Assembly (NCBI GenBank): GCA_023955335.1
Contig: JAGSGF010000002.1
Span: 76,410 to 120,923 of the forward strand
DNA from: Yoonia sp.
Lineage (GTDB): Bacteria > Pseudomonadota > Alphaproteobacteria > Rhodobacterales > Rhodobacteraceae
Length of the DNA stretch: 44,514 nucleotides
Direction of reading: 5' to 3'
Shown: positions 10,304 to 18,919 of the stretch, in pieces
How positions within the stretch are numbered: position 1 is the stretch's first letter
Layout: every line of letters starts with the position of its first letter
Program-made: the position numbers and the translations under genes
The notes under the pieces: generated by a model
What the model was told of the DNA's origin: nothing
Database searches by the model: none
The model's input: only the letters and a program-made list of their open reading frames with translations

Positions 10304-11092
10304 CTAGTCAGTGCTGTCGGCGAACAAATTGCCGGTTTCAAAGAAATCAAACTTGGTTTCCTCAATCGCGCCATTATTAATGTCGCGCACCTCGACCTTA
10401 CCGTCACCGTAGCCGATGATAACCGTGTCACAGATGTCGATAAACAAGCCGTTTTCAACAACACCAGGGATTTGGTTCATCACAAGGCTTAGCTGACGGG
10501 CGTTCCCAATCCGGTTTAGATGCAAGTCAAGGATATGGTTGCCTTCATCGGTCACAAACGGGGCATCGCCGTTCATACGCAGGCTTGTTGTTTGACCAAG
10601 CACGTCCAAACCGATCAGCGTCTCTTCGATCAGCGTCTGGGTCGTCTTCCAGCCAAACGGTATAACCTCGACCGGCAACGGGAATGCGCCCAAGGTTTCG
10701 ACCTGCTTGGAAATATCGGCGATCACGATCATTTGGTCTGACGCTGTGGCCACAATCTTTTCTTGTAGCAGCGCACCGCCACCACCTTTGATCAGGTTCA
10801 GGTTGCCGTCATATTCATCCGCACCATCAATGGTCAGGTCCAGCCACTTGGCCTCGTCCAGCGAGATCACTTCGATACCAACGTCACGGGCCAGTTGCGC
10901 AGTCCGCGTCGACGTCGGCACGCCTTGGATGCGCAAGCCTTCGTCGCGGACCATCTCACCCAAGCATTGCACAAGCCAAGCCGCAGTTGATCCGGTCCCA
11001 AGCCCAACCTTCATCCCAGTTTTCACATAGTCAGTCGCCTTTTTCGCAGCAACGAATTTGGCTTTGTCGATAGGGGAAAGATCGGTTGGCAT
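10304..11092 (-). CDS. rpiA: Ribose-5-phosphate isomerase A
   Basis: Interconverts ribose 5-phosphate and ribulose 5-phosphate in the pentose phosphate pathway. The 262-residue product carries the RpiA motifs KVGLGTGSTAAW, DLTIDGADE and KGGGGALLQEK, the latter two holding catalytic Asp and Lys residues of the family. The start at 11092 (MPTDLSPIDKAK) is preferred because GGAG lies 8 bases upstream. An in-frame ATG at 11113 would add seven residues. First of the leftward rpiA-gor-hflK-hflC series, as in relatives, with its promoter in the gap toward the divergent GST gene. Confidence 0.95.
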   Translation of the reverse strand: MPTDLSPIDKAKFVAAKKATDYVKTGMKVGLGTGSTAAWLVQCLGEMVRDEGLRIQGVPTSTRTAQLARDVGIEVISLDEAKWLDLTIDGADEYDGNLNLIKGGGGALLQEKIVATASDQMIVIADISKQVETLGAFPLPVEVIPFGWKTTQTLIEETLIGLDVLGQTTSLRMNGDAPFVTDEGNHILDLHLNRIGNARQLSLVMNQIPGVVENGLFIDICDTVIIGYGDGKVEVRDINNGAIEETKFDFFETGNLFADSTD

Positions 11093-11246
11093 GGCGGCAG
11101 CTCCAGCGGTCAATGAACAATTTCCCGCGTTATAGGACGGTTTACCGCCCGGAGCGAGGGGGAAACTTAGCCCACTGCGCGGGATTCCTTATCGATACGT
11201 CGCTTTTGCGCCGGACACGCAGGGCGCGCCTGATAGGTAATGGCGT

Positions 11247-11933
11247 ATGACAACGCCTCTGACGCTCTATTACGCCCCAGACAACGCTTCGCTTTGCGTG
11301 CGGCTTGCGCTTTTGGCGCTAGAGGTTCCGTTTGAAACCCGCTTGGTTGATCGCAACACAAATGCGCAGAATGGTCCGGTCTACATGGCGCTTAATCCAA
11401 ACGGGCTCATTCCGACGTTGATCACACCGGACGGCCCCATCTATGAAACTGGCGCGGTTTTGCTCTGGCTGGCGGATAAAAAGGCCGGTCACGTCTTTCC
11501 AGCTGCCGATGCTTCCGGACGGACCGCCGGACTTGCGTGGCTGTTCTGGCTCTCCAACACCCTGCATCCTGCGCTGCGTATGACGTTTTATCCATCGAAA
11601 TACATTGAAGCGGGCAGCATCCCGCAGTTGTTGACCGCAACACGCACAAACCTGCTTGCACAGTTCACCCAGCTAGAAAGCCGCGCTGAGTGGCTAGACG
11701 ACCCGCACGTTGGCATCTTGCACTGTTATCTGGCCCCGATGTTAAGATGGGCGGCCCTATACGGCGCAGATCAAAGCTGGTTCGATTTGCACAAGTTCCC
11801 GCGACTGCTTGCTTTTGCAAAGCGGTTCGAAGTAACCCATGTCGCGACCCAAGCCCGTCTTGCAGAGGGTTTAGGCGACACCGCTTTTTCAGCGCCCTCA
11901 CCACCATGCCCCCCAGAAGGAAGTGCGACCTGA
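11247..11933 (+). CDS. Glutathione S-transferase family protein
   Basis: A 228-residue protein with an N-terminal thioredoxin-like domain (LTLYYAPDNASLCVRLALL, NPNGLIPTLITPDGPIYETGAVLLWLAD) and an all-helical C-terminal domain, the usual two-domain GST plan. The ETGAVLLWLAD stretch is the glutathione-binding Glu-Ser/Thr type region. The substrate is unknown. The last ~15 residues are Pro/Ser-rich and run into the sdaA ribosome-binding site. Its TGA overlaps the sdaA ATG (TGATG), so serine dehydratase is translationally coupled to it. Confidence 0.85.
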   Translation: MTTPLTLYYAPDNASLCVRLALLALEVPFETRLVDRNTNAQNGPVYMALNPNGLIPTLITPDGPIYETGAVLLWLADKKAGHVFPAADASGRTAGLAWLFWLSNTLHPALRMTFYPSKYIEAGSIPQLLTATRTNLLAQFTQLESRAEWLDDPHVGILHCYLAPMLRWAALYGADQSWFDLHKFPRLLAFAKRFEVTHVATQARLAEGLGDTAFSAPSPPCPPEGSAT

Positions 11934-13309
11934 TGTTTTTGTCTGTGTTCGATATGTTCAAGGTGGGCATTGGCCCATCGTCATCCCACACAATCGGCCC
12001 AATGGTCGCGGCGGCCCGCTTTCTGGACCATCTGCGCGCCCAACCCTTTGCGGTTGCCGGTGTCAAAGCATCCTTGCACGGATCGCTCGCGTTTACTGGT
12101 GTTGGACACGCAACAGACCGCGCCACGATCCTCGGATTGGCTGGATTCCGGGCTGATGACTATGACGCTGTGAAAGCAGACGCGGAAATGGGCCGGATCA
12201 GCGCAGAACAGACGGTGCATCCTGCGGGGCTCGCGTCGTTGCGGTTCAATCCGAAGACCGACCTGGAATTCAACTACGGCCCCGCCCTGCCCGGACATGC
12301 CAACGGCATGATTTTAAAAGGCACCGATGGACAAGGTGATGTGATCACCCAAGTCACATATTATTCAATCGGCGGTGGCTTCGTTCTGACTGCCGACGAA
12401 TTGGCATCCGGCAAAGATGCCAATGATGACCTGCCCGCCGCACCCTTTCCGTTTACGTCCGCCGCAGAGATGCTGGACATGGCCGCCCAATCCGGCAAAT
12501 CAGTTGCTGACATGAAGCGCGCCAACGAACGTGTATGCCAACCTGGCGTTGATTTGGACAAAGGGATAACGCGCATCTGGGAGGTTATGAGTGCCTGCAT
12601 CGATCGCGGCCTTGTCACAGACGGCATCTTGCCCGGTGGTCTGAATGTTCGGCGCCGTGCCAAGGGCATTCATGAGGCCTTATTGGCTGAACGGGGTTTG
12701 AACCTGTCGCCACCTCATACAATCAACGATTGGATGTCGACCTACGCGATGGCCGTCAATGAAGAGAATGCGGCAGGTGGGCAGGTTGTGACAGCACCAA
12801 CCAACGGTGCAGCCGGCGTTATTCCTGCCACGATTCGGTATTGGCTGGACCATGTTCCGGGCGCCACGTCCAGCAAAGTGCCTGACTTCATGTTAACAGC
12901 TGCGGCGATTGGTGGGCTTATTAAATTCCGCGCCTCCATTTCAGGGGCCGAATGTGGATGCCAAGCCGAGGTCGGGTCGGCTGCCGCGATGGCCGCAGCT
13001 GGATTTTGCGCGGTGATGGGCGGAACACCAGAACAGGTCGAAAACGCGGCTGAAATTGCGCTTGAACATCACCTTGGCATGACATGTGACCCTGTCCGTG
13101 GGCTGGTTCAGATCCCTTGCATCGAACGCAACGGTCTGGGTGCAATTAAGGCTGTGTCCGCTGCGTCATTGGCATTGCGCGGTGACGGGCATCATTTGGT
13201 GCCACTTGATGCTGCGATTGAAACGATGAGACAGACCGGCGAAGACATGTCGGAGAAGTACAAAGAAACTGCGCTTGGTGGTTTGGCTGTGAATGTCCCC
13301 AATTGCTGA
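11933..13309 (+). CDS. sdaA: L-serine ammonia-lyase, single-chain [4Fe-4S] type
   Basis: Iron-sulfur enzyme converting L-serine to pyruvate and ammonia. The 458-residue chain holds the beta-type domain first (FKVGIGPSSSHTIGPM, residues 9-24) and the alpha-type catalytic domain second. Cluster Cys are visible as C343 (ECGCQAE), C385 (MTCDP) and C396 (IPC). The very last residue is Cys458. In the Legionella enzyme the C-terminal Cys is known to fold back as fourth cluster ligand, and the numbering here matches. AAGGAAG precedes the ATG, which overlaps the GST stop. An inverted pair of REP palindromes begins 9 bp after the stop. Confidence 0.95.
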   Translation: MFLSVFDMFKVGIGPSSSHTIGPMVAAARFLDHLRAQPFAVAGVKASLHGSLAFTGVGHATDRATILGLAGFRADDYDAVKADAEMGRISAEQTVHPAGLASLRFNPKTDLEFNYGPALPGHANGMILKGTDGQGDVITQVTYYSIGGGFVLTADELASGKDANDDLPAAPFPFTSAAEMLDMAAQSGKSVADMKRANERVCQPGVDLDKGITRIWEVMSACIDRGLVTDGILPGGLNVRRRAKGIHEALLAERGLNLSPPHTINDWMSTYAMAVNEENAAGGQVVTAPTNGAAGVIPATIRYWLDHVPGATSSKVPDFMLTAAAIGGLIKFRASISGAECGCQAEVGSAAAMAAAGFCAVMGGTPEQVENAAEIALEHHLGMTCDPVRGLVQIPCIERNGLGAIKAVSAASLALRGDGHHLVPLDAAIETMRQTGEDMSEKYKETALGGLAVNVPNC

Positions 13310-13317
13310 CAAAGAGC

Positions 13318-13339
13318 GATGGGTTAAAACCCATCCTAC
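13318..13339 (-). repeat. GTAG-type REP palindrome, copy 1 (left arm of inverted pair)
   Basis: Minus strand reads GTAG then GATGGGTTTTAACCCATC, a self-complementary hairpin of the kind mobilised by RAYT transposases. It is an exact 22-nt match, inverted, to the copy 25 bp to the right, so the two could form a larger cruciform or a terminator-like structure between the converging sdaA and thiamine diphosphokinase genes. Confidence 0.85.
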
Positions 13340-13364
13340 AAATCGCTGCAGTCTGTCGTGTTAT

Positions 13365-13386
13365 GTAGGATGGGTTTTAACCCATC
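13365..13386 (+). repeat. GTAG-type REP palindrome, copy 2 (right arm, overlaps the thiN stop codon)
   Basis: Plus strand GTAG then GATGGGTTTTAACCCATC; exact copy of the 13318 element (inverted) and of the one at 30658. The TTA inside the palindrome is the reverse complement of the TAA that ends the leftward thiamine diphosphokinase gene, so the repeat supplies its last codons. Confidence 0.85.
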
Positions 13387-14039
13387 ATTGCCTTGACCAA
13401 AGCACCCAATGATTCCCGCGGCAGCACAAGTAAAACCGGCCCCTCCGCTGACAGCAAAACAACAGGTGAAGCCACTTCGTTAGACGGGCTGGTAAACCCG
13501 AGAGTATCGAAAACGTGACCACCGACAGGCCAGCGCAGCCCAGATCCCGATACCCGCGCAGCTGCAAGCGGCATCAATGACAGACGAGACCCAATACCTA
13601 GCCCGTCTAAGACGATCCCGCCACGGGGCAAGATCACGGTCACATCGGCAGCCCCAATCAAAATCAGTCGCCGCTCGCTAAATCGTCCCATCACATTGAG
13701 AACGGCCAGCGTATGGTCAAGCCTGCCACCCGAAAAGCCAACGGCAAAAACAAGCGGCGCATCCACAAGCTGCCACGCCTTTTCAAAGTCAACGGTATCT
13801 TGTTCGGGAACGTGATGCAGCAGATCGGCATATTCAAGCCGCGCAGCATCGGATATACTGTCTAAGTCACCAATAACAGCCGCCGGTCTGATCCCTGCAG
13901 CCAACAGATGATCAGCCCCACCATCACACGCGACAATACTTGGCGCGTAGCTTTGTAAAATGTTAAGGTCTTGTGGTCCAAGGTCGGCACCACCCACAAG
14001 GACGATTGGATCAGAGCTGTGAACAATCAATACGACCAC
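13377..14039 (-). CDS. Thiamine diphosphokinase
   Basis: Transfers pyrophosphate from ATP to thiamine, giving thiamine diphosphate. 220 residues, the family length. Visible motifs: ACDGGADHLLAAGIRP, the metal/ATP site IGDLDSIS and the thiamine site SGGRLDHTL. The frame opens with GTG 14039, preceded by AGGTG at short distance; a TTG three codons on (14030) is an alternative. The gene ends inside a REP palindrome, whose GGTTAA gives the terminal Gly and stop. No thi operon or TPP riboswitch is nearby. Bacterial genes of this type are usually named thiN or tpk. Confidence 0.9.
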   Translation of the reverse strand: MVVLIVHSSDPIVLVGGADLGPQDLNILQSYAPSIVACDGGADHLLAAGIRPAAVIGDLDSISDAARLEYADLLHHVPEQDTVDFEKAWQLVDAPLVFAVGFSGGRLDHTLAVLNVMGRFSERRLILIGAADVTVILPRGGIVLDGLGIGSRLSLMPLAAARVSGSGLRWPVGGHVFDTLGFTSPSNEVASPVVLLSAEGPVLLVLPRESLGALVKAMMG

Positions 14040-14179
14040 CTGTCATTACGCGCATATTTGGAAACATTCCTTAAAAGCGCCTTGAATTAATACCGAGTTT
14101 TACCCGTTGTTGTGCCGGATTGCGAACCAATTGATGGTAAACGTATCCTCACTGGGTTTGGTAGAAAGCGAGCAAAAAA

Positions 14180-16135
14180 ATGGTTGAGTCGAGCAAGATT
14201 CTAACCGTGTCATATGGTACTTTTTCGTGCACCCTAGAGGGATTCGACGATTCCTTTGGCACGATGAAAGCGATCGCGGAGTATTTCCGCGATTTGGCCG
14301 CCGATGACCGGTATTTTGGGGCAGAGCCCCCAGCACCTGATGTACAGATGTTGGCAAAAATCGCCGAGCGTGAAATCACGCGCCGCGTTGACGCCAGCAC
14401 GACAGACGGCGGCATCGTGCTGCGCGCACAGCAAGCCCCGGCGCCTGCTATGCCCCCGCAAGTGTCGCGTCCTGATCCAATCCAAGTTGCTGCCGCATCT
14501 GTTGCGCCACAAGTGGCCGCAGAATCGGCCTATATGGCTGATATGGATGAAGAGTTTGAGACAGCCCACTCTGACGCGACGGCGGCCGAGGCGGAGCTTG
14601 TTGCAGGGCCGGAGGCCGGGGAAACAGTGTCCTCACCGCTCGTGGCCTCCGGTCAGGCGACACCTGCGCAAGCAGTGCCAGCTGACATCGAGCCCGAACA
14701 TACCACGCATCCCGATGCGCAAAGTGTAGCGGCCAAATTGCAGCGTATTCGCGCCGTTGTCGGGCAATCAGATACCCCTGAAGCCGCCAAATACAATGAA
14801 GATCAGCATGCCCCTGAGATGCCAAACGTCGCCGACACAAACGCGATGGACGTTGATATCTCCGACGATGTTGCTTTCGAGGCCCCTTTGGAGGAAATCG
14901 CAGAGCCGATGCCTCACCCAACGGACGAATCAGAGCAACTGGATACTGCAATCGATATGTCCGCCTCTGCGCCCAACGATGCCGCTGAAGATGATGACGA
15001 CGCACTACTTAGCAGCTTAACAGCCAAGATGACCGAAACGACCCTGGTTGTTGAAGAGTACATCAAGGAGGACAAACAGCCCGCGAAAGAATCTGTCGAT
15101 GCGATTGAAGTCAAAGCAGAGATCGCAGTCGCTCAAGACGATGCAAAATCGACAATTCGTGCTCAGGTTCTGCGTCTGCGCAGATCGGATCTGCCGGTAG
15201 AAGAAAAGATAGAAGAATCAGCCGACGCTTTTGTATTCGTCGAAGATGATCTGGAAGATGGCTACGACGAAGACGTGCTTGATGTGGCCAAACTTGATGG
15301 TTTCGAAGACCTCGACGCAGTCGCCCCCCCGTCAGAGACAAGCCTGTCCGCAGATGAAGAAGCCGACCTTCTGGACGAGCTGGCAGAGGTGGAACGTGAC
15401 TTTTCACGCGAAACTCCTGACCCTGAAGCACCAGTACAGGACGTACCGGTTGCAAAGATACGCAACAGCCTGCCTGAAACTGACGATAACACTTTGTCGC
15501 ATATTCTGGATCAAACAGATCAAGAACTGAACGAACCAGCAGGCAGCCGCCGACGCAATGCAATTGCACAGCTCAAAGCCGCTGTAGCCGCCACAGAAGC
15601 CGCCCGCCAATTGGGTGACGACGCTGATCCAGCCACCGAGGTTGAAGATGCATTCCGTGGCGATCTTGATGAAGTTGTGCGTCCACGTCGCGCTGCACGG
15701 GTCGAAAAGCCAATTGAGCGCACGGCCCGTCCACGGCCAGGACCACTGAAATTGGTGGCGTCACAACGCGTTGACACACCACCAACCAGCAACGTCGCTG
15801 TGGCGCCGCGCCGCGTGGCCGCTCCGATCGAACAGGTTAGCAGCGCAACTGCCAGCAACTTTGCTGAATTCGCGGAAAACATGGGGGCAACTGCCCTACC
15901 TGATTTGCTTGAAGCCGCAGCCGCTTACACTGCGTTTGTTGAAGGGTCCGAGGATTTTTCTCGTCCTCAAATCATGAAGAAGGTGCAGCTGACATCCGAT
16001 GTGGAATTCAGCCGCGAAGACGGGCTGCGCTCGTTCGGCACGCTTCTACGCGAAGGCCGTATCAGCAAGGTGCGCAATGGACGGTTCCAAGTGTCAGACG
16101 AGACACGGTTCCGGCCAGAAACCAAAGCAGGCTAA
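14180..16135 (+). CDS. Large acidic conserved hypothetical protein
   Basis: A 651-residue protein I recognise only as a conserved Rhodobacterales hypothetical. Both ends look folded: the N-terminal ~70 residues (SYGTFSCTLEGFDDSFGTMK, then FRDLAADDRYFG) and the C-terminal ~80 (KVQLTSDVEFSREDGLRSFG, then RISKVRNGRFQVSDETRF). The ~450 residues between them are rich in Asp, Glu, Ala and Pro and look disordered. A short Arg-rich stretch (RPRRAARVEKPIERTARPRP, ~510-530) interrupts the acidity. There is no signal peptide or membrane segment. The gene is single, with its own terminator. The layout suggests a tethering or scaffold protein. Confidence 0.8.
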   Translation: MVESSKILTVSYGTFSCTLEGFDDSFGTMKAIAEYFRDLAADDRYFGAEPPAPDVQMLAKIAEREITRRVDASTTDGGIVLRAQQAPAPAMPPQVSRPDPIQVAAASVAPQVAAESAYMADMDEEFETAHSDATAAEAELVAGPEAGETVSSPLVASGQATPAQAVPADIEPEHTTHPDAQSVAAKLQRIRAVVGQSDTPEAAKYNEDQHAPEMPNVADTNAMDVDISDDVAFEAPLEEIAEPMPHPTDESEQLDTAIDMSASAPNDAAEDDDDALLSSLTAKMTETTLVVEEYIKEDKQPAKESVDAIEVKAEIAVAQDDAKSTIRAQVLRLRRSDLPVEEKIEESADAFVFVEDDLEDGYDEDVLDVAKLDGFEDLDAVAPPSETSLSADEEADLLDELAEVERDFSRETPDPEAPVQDVPVAKIRNSLPETDDNTLSHILDQTDQELNEPAGSRRRNAIAQLKAAVAATEAARQLGDDADPATEVEDAFRGDLDEVVRPRRAARVEKPIERTARPRPGPLKLVASQRVDTPPTSNVAVAPRRVAAPIEQVSSATASNFAEFAENMGATALPDLLEAAAAYTAFVEGSEDFSRPQIMKKVQLTSDVEFSREDGLRSFGTLLREGRISKVRNGRFQVSDETRFRPETKAG

Positions 16136-16160
16136 ACTAAACGAAGCCATAACAAAGATA

Positions 16161-16195
16161 AAAGGCGGGGGATAAAATCCTCCGCCTTTTTTCAT
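16161..16195 (+). terminator. Rho-independent terminator after the acidic hypothetical gene
   Basis: Thirteen-bp stem AAAGGCGGGGGAT paired with ATCCTCCGCCTTT (one G.T), loop AAA, then TTT in the tail. The A-rich left flank makes it a plausible bidirectional terminator for the leftward purA-DUF2842 transcript as well. Confidence 0.85.
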
Positions 16196-16261
16196 GTGGT
16201 ACATATGCGTTTAGCAAACCAAAAAAGTCATCTGCTGCCCGCAGGGACGCAGTCAATCAGG

Positions 16262-16492
16262 TCAAGCTTGGTCGTCCGGCGCGTCAGGGTCCGCTTGGCC
16301 AATTCCCATAAACACGCTCTTGAATGGGAAAACCCATGCGATACCCAAGAATACATAGATCGCAAACTCAATCACCAACGGCGCGCGCGTTGCCACGCTC
16401 ATCACCAGCACGGCAACCAAGATGTAGACTGGCAGAAAGACCACCAGCAGAAAAAGCGACCAGCGCCGTCGTTGTTTATAAGTCAGTGCCAT
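16262..16492 (-). CDS. DUF2842 small membrane protein
   Basis: A 76-residue protein with two membrane segments (LFLLVVFLPVYILVAVLVM and FAIYVFLGIAWVFPF). The N-terminal YKQRRRWSL and the GIAWVFPFKSVFMGIGQADP ending are typical of the alphaproteobacterial DUF2842 family, whose function is unknown. The ATG at 16492 follows the purA TGA after a single base, so it is coupled to purA. An upstream ATG (16504) would overlap purA. Confidence 0.85.
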   Translation of the reverse strand: MALTYKQRRRWSLFLLVVFLPVYILVAVLVMSVATRAPLVIEFAIYVFLGIAWVFPFKSVFMGIGQADPDAPDDQA

Positions 16493-16493
16493 A

Positions 16494-17789
16494 TCAATCC
16501 GCAAATGGGTCCGTCACAAGGATTGTATCCTCGCGTTCTGGTGAGGTGGAAACTAGGGCAACAGGGCAATCAATCAACTCTTCGATGCGGCGCACATATT
16601 TAATGGCTTGCGCTGGCAATTCAGCCCAAGACCGCGCGCCTTCCGTGCTTTCCGACCAACCGGGCATCTCTTCATAGATTGGCACGCAGCGCGCCTGATC
16701 CATCGCCGCTGTTGGCAAATAGTCCAATGTTTCGCCATCCAGCGCGTAACCTACACACATCTTCAGCGTCTCGAAGCCATCAAGAACGTCGAGCTTTGTC
16801 AGGCAAATACCCGTCACGCCGGACGTTGCACATGTCTGGCGCAACAATGCCGCATCAAACCAACCACACCGACGCTTGCGCCCTGTTGTTGTTCCAAATT
16901 CATGGCCACGCTCACCGAGCCGTTGTCCATCTGCGTCTTCAAGTTCTGTTGGAAAAGGTCCTTCACCCACACGTGTTGTGTAGGCCTTAACGATTCCCAA
17001 AACATAATCGATGGCTGTGGGGCCAAGTCCAACACCAGTGGCCGCCTGCCCTGCAATCACGTTGGACGACGTCACAAACGGGTAGGTTCCGAAATCAACA
17101 TCCAACAACGCGCCCTGCGCACCTTCAAACAAAATCCGCTTACCGGCTTTGCGTTTATCGTTCAGCACTTTCCAAACGGGAGCAGCAAACGGCAAAATCT
17201 TAGGCGCAATCGCGCGCAGTTCGGCCAACAGCGCGTCGCGGTCAACTTCGTCATACCCAAGCCCTTTGCGCAGCGGATTATGGTGCTGCAATGCGCGGTC
17301 CACACGGGCCTGGAGCGTTGCGTCATCCGCAAGATCAGCCACGCGGACAGACCGACGGCCGACTTTATCTTCATACGCAGGTCCGATTCCACGGCCCGTT
17401 GTCCCAATCTTTGTACCCTTGCTCGCGGCCTCTTCACGCAGCCGGTCAAGCTCACCGTGCAGTGGCAAAATCAGCGGCGTATTTTCCGCAATCATCAGGT
17501 TTTCCGCGTTGATCGTGACGCCTTGCGCCTCAATTATCGCGATCTCTTTCATCAGGTGCCAAGGGTCGAGCACAACACCGTTCCCGATAACCGAAAGCTT
17601 ACCACCGCGCACAACGCCGGACGGCAGCGCATGAAGTTTGTAGACCTTGCCATCAATCACCAGGGTATGGCCCGCATTATGCCCCCCTTGGAAGCGCGCG
17701 ATCACATCTGCGCGCTCGGACAGCCAGTCCACAATCTTGCCTTTGCCTTCATCGCCCCATTGGGCGCCCACGACGACGACGTTTGCCAT
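16494..17789 (-). CDS. purA: Adenylosuccinate synthase
   Basis: GTP-dependent ligation of aspartate to IMP, the first committed step to AMP. 431 residues, full length. Motifs: the GTP loop [13 protein letters not shown] (~6-18) with the catalytic Asp, the catalytic His in [10 protein letters not shown] (~residue 41), [14 protein letters not shown] and GEGPFPTEL. Leftward, followed one base later by the DUF2842 gene. Upstream is a 131-bp gap shared with a divergent small membrane protein gene. Confidence 0.97.
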   Translation of the reverse strand: MANVVVVGAQWGDEGKGKIVDWLSERADVIARFQGGHNAGHTLVIDGKVYKLHALPSGVVRGGKLSVIGNGVVLDPWHLMKEIAIIEAQGVTINAENLMIAENTPLILPLHGELDRLREEAASKGTKIGTTGRGIGPAYEDKVGRRSVRVADLADDATLQARVDRALQHHNPLRKGLGYDEVDRDALLAELRAIAPKILPFAAPVWKVLNDKRKAGKRILFEGAQGALLDVDFGTYPFVTSSNVIAGQAATGVGLGPTAIDYVLGIVKAYTTRVGEGPFPTELEDADGQRLGERGHEFGTTTGRKRRCGWFDAALLRQTCATSGVTGICLTKLDVLDGFETLKMCVGYALDGETLDYLPTAAMDQARCVPIYEEMPGWSESTEGARSWAELPAQAIKYVRRIEELIDCPVALVSTSPEREDTILVTDPFAD

Positions 17790-17920
17790 TGCTTTCAGTC
17801 CTTATCTTCAATCCCGTCCCTTCTATATCGGGACACCCCGTCCTGCGAAACCGCAAAATGCGACTGGACCACAACGCAATCGATTGGCATGGTCTGCAAG
17901 ATGCGAGCCGGAGGGAAATT

Positions 17921-18316
17921 ATGGGCTTTTTGATCCGCTGGGCGTTTGCCTTTTTGTTGCTGGCGACGACCTATAATCCGACACAGTGGAATTTCGTGCG
18001 CTGGACGATGGCGCATGACCAAAACATGCTGTCAGTCACCGTGCTTATCGGGCTGGTTCTGATGATCGGCTATATCATTTACTTGCGTGCGACGCTGCGA
18101 TCCATCGGGCTGTTTGGCATGTTATTGGTGCTGGCCGTTGCGGGAACCCTGCTGTGGGTGCTGTTTGATCAAGGGATCATCGACCTGACCAACCCAACGA
18201 TGAATACATGGCTTGGGATCATCGTGATGTCGCTGGTGCTGGCGATTGGGCTGTCTTGGTCCATCGTACGTCGCAAGATTTCTGGCCAAGCGGACGTAGA
18301 TGACGTGGATGCCTAA
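17921..18316 (+). CDS. Small multi-pass membrane protein (DUF6524-like)
   Basis: A 131-residue inner-membrane protein with four hydrophobic segments (~5-20, ~38-55, ~62-82, ~92-113) and a charged C-terminal tail (RRKISGQADVDDVDA). Its opening GFLIRWAFAFLLLATTYNPT is characteristic of a conserved proteobacterial family of unknown function (DUF6524, by recognition). The start is fixed by GGAGG placed 7 bases before the ATG. It is divergent from purA and 76 bp upstream of secG in the same direction. Confidence 0.8.
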   Translation: MGFLIRWAFAFLLLATTYNPTQWNFVRWTMAHDQNMLSVTVLIGLVLMIGYIIYLRATLRSIGLFGMLLVLAVAGTLLWVLFDQGIIDLTNPTMNTWLGIIVMSLVLAIGLSWSIVRRKISGQADVDDVDA

Positions 18317-18392
18317 CGATTAGGCCCTTGCGACGCCCGCCCCAAAATCATAGATACCCACGAACCAGAGTTTAACCACAGGCCTGCCATTC

Positions 18393-18749
18393 ATGGAAAA
18401 CGTCGTCCTTGTCATCCACTTGATCCTCGCACTTAGCTTGATTGGCGTCGTGCTGATGCAGCGCTCCGAGGGCGGCGGCTTGGGTATTGGCGGCGGCGGT
18501 GGCGGTGCGACAGGTGGTCGTTCTGCGACATCTGCGATGGCCAAATTCACATGGATTTTGGCGATTGCATTTATTGGCACGTCTATCGCAATGACCATTA
18601 TTGCAGCAGACAAATCTGCCGGCGCATCCGTTGTGGACCGTATCGTTGACGCTCCGGTACCAGCTGATGATGTTGCGGCACCGGACCTTGGTGACAGTTT
18701 GTTGCCACCGTCTAGCGACGACGCACCGCTGGTTCCTGCAGGCGAATAA
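18393..18749 (+). CDS. secG: Preprotein translocase subunit SecG
   Basis: Small subunit of the SecYEG protein-export channel. The 118-residue product has the SecG plan: membrane segment 1 (VVLVIHLILALSLIGVVLMQ), a Gly-rich cytoplasmic loop (RSEGGGLGIGGGGGG), membrane segment 2 (FTWILAIAFIGTSIAMTII), and an Ala/Asp/Pro-rich tail usual in alphaproteobacteria. It precedes pyrG, a common order in Rhodobacterales. Confidence 0.95.
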   Translation: MENVVLVIHLILALSLIGVVLMQRSEGGGLGIGGGGGGATGGRSATSAMAKFTWILAIAFIGTSIAMTIIAADKSAGASVVDRIVDAPVPADDVAAPDLGDSLLPPSSDDAPLVPAGE

Positions 18750-18793
18750 TCCACTAGTTCTGTTGGTTTAGGTAAAATCACCTACATGATGTT

Positions 18794-18815
18794 GCGTCAA
18801 CGGTTGCGTTGACGC
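18794..18815 (+). terminator. Stem-loop between secG and pyrG
   Basis: Perfect 9-bp stem GCGTCAACG / CGTTGACGC with a GTTG tetraloop, 45 bp past secG and 104 bp before pyrG. There is no T run after it, so it is either a weak or Rho-assisted terminator of secG or an RNA structure in the pyrG leader. Its role is inferred. Confidence 0.4.
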
Positions 18816-18919
18816 CCCGAATCCAGTTATCATTAAATCCCGTGAGTATGCGAATTTTACGGTTCGGGTTTCCACAAAAAATTGAACATACGAACCACGC
18901 TTCAGGGGACATTTTTGCT

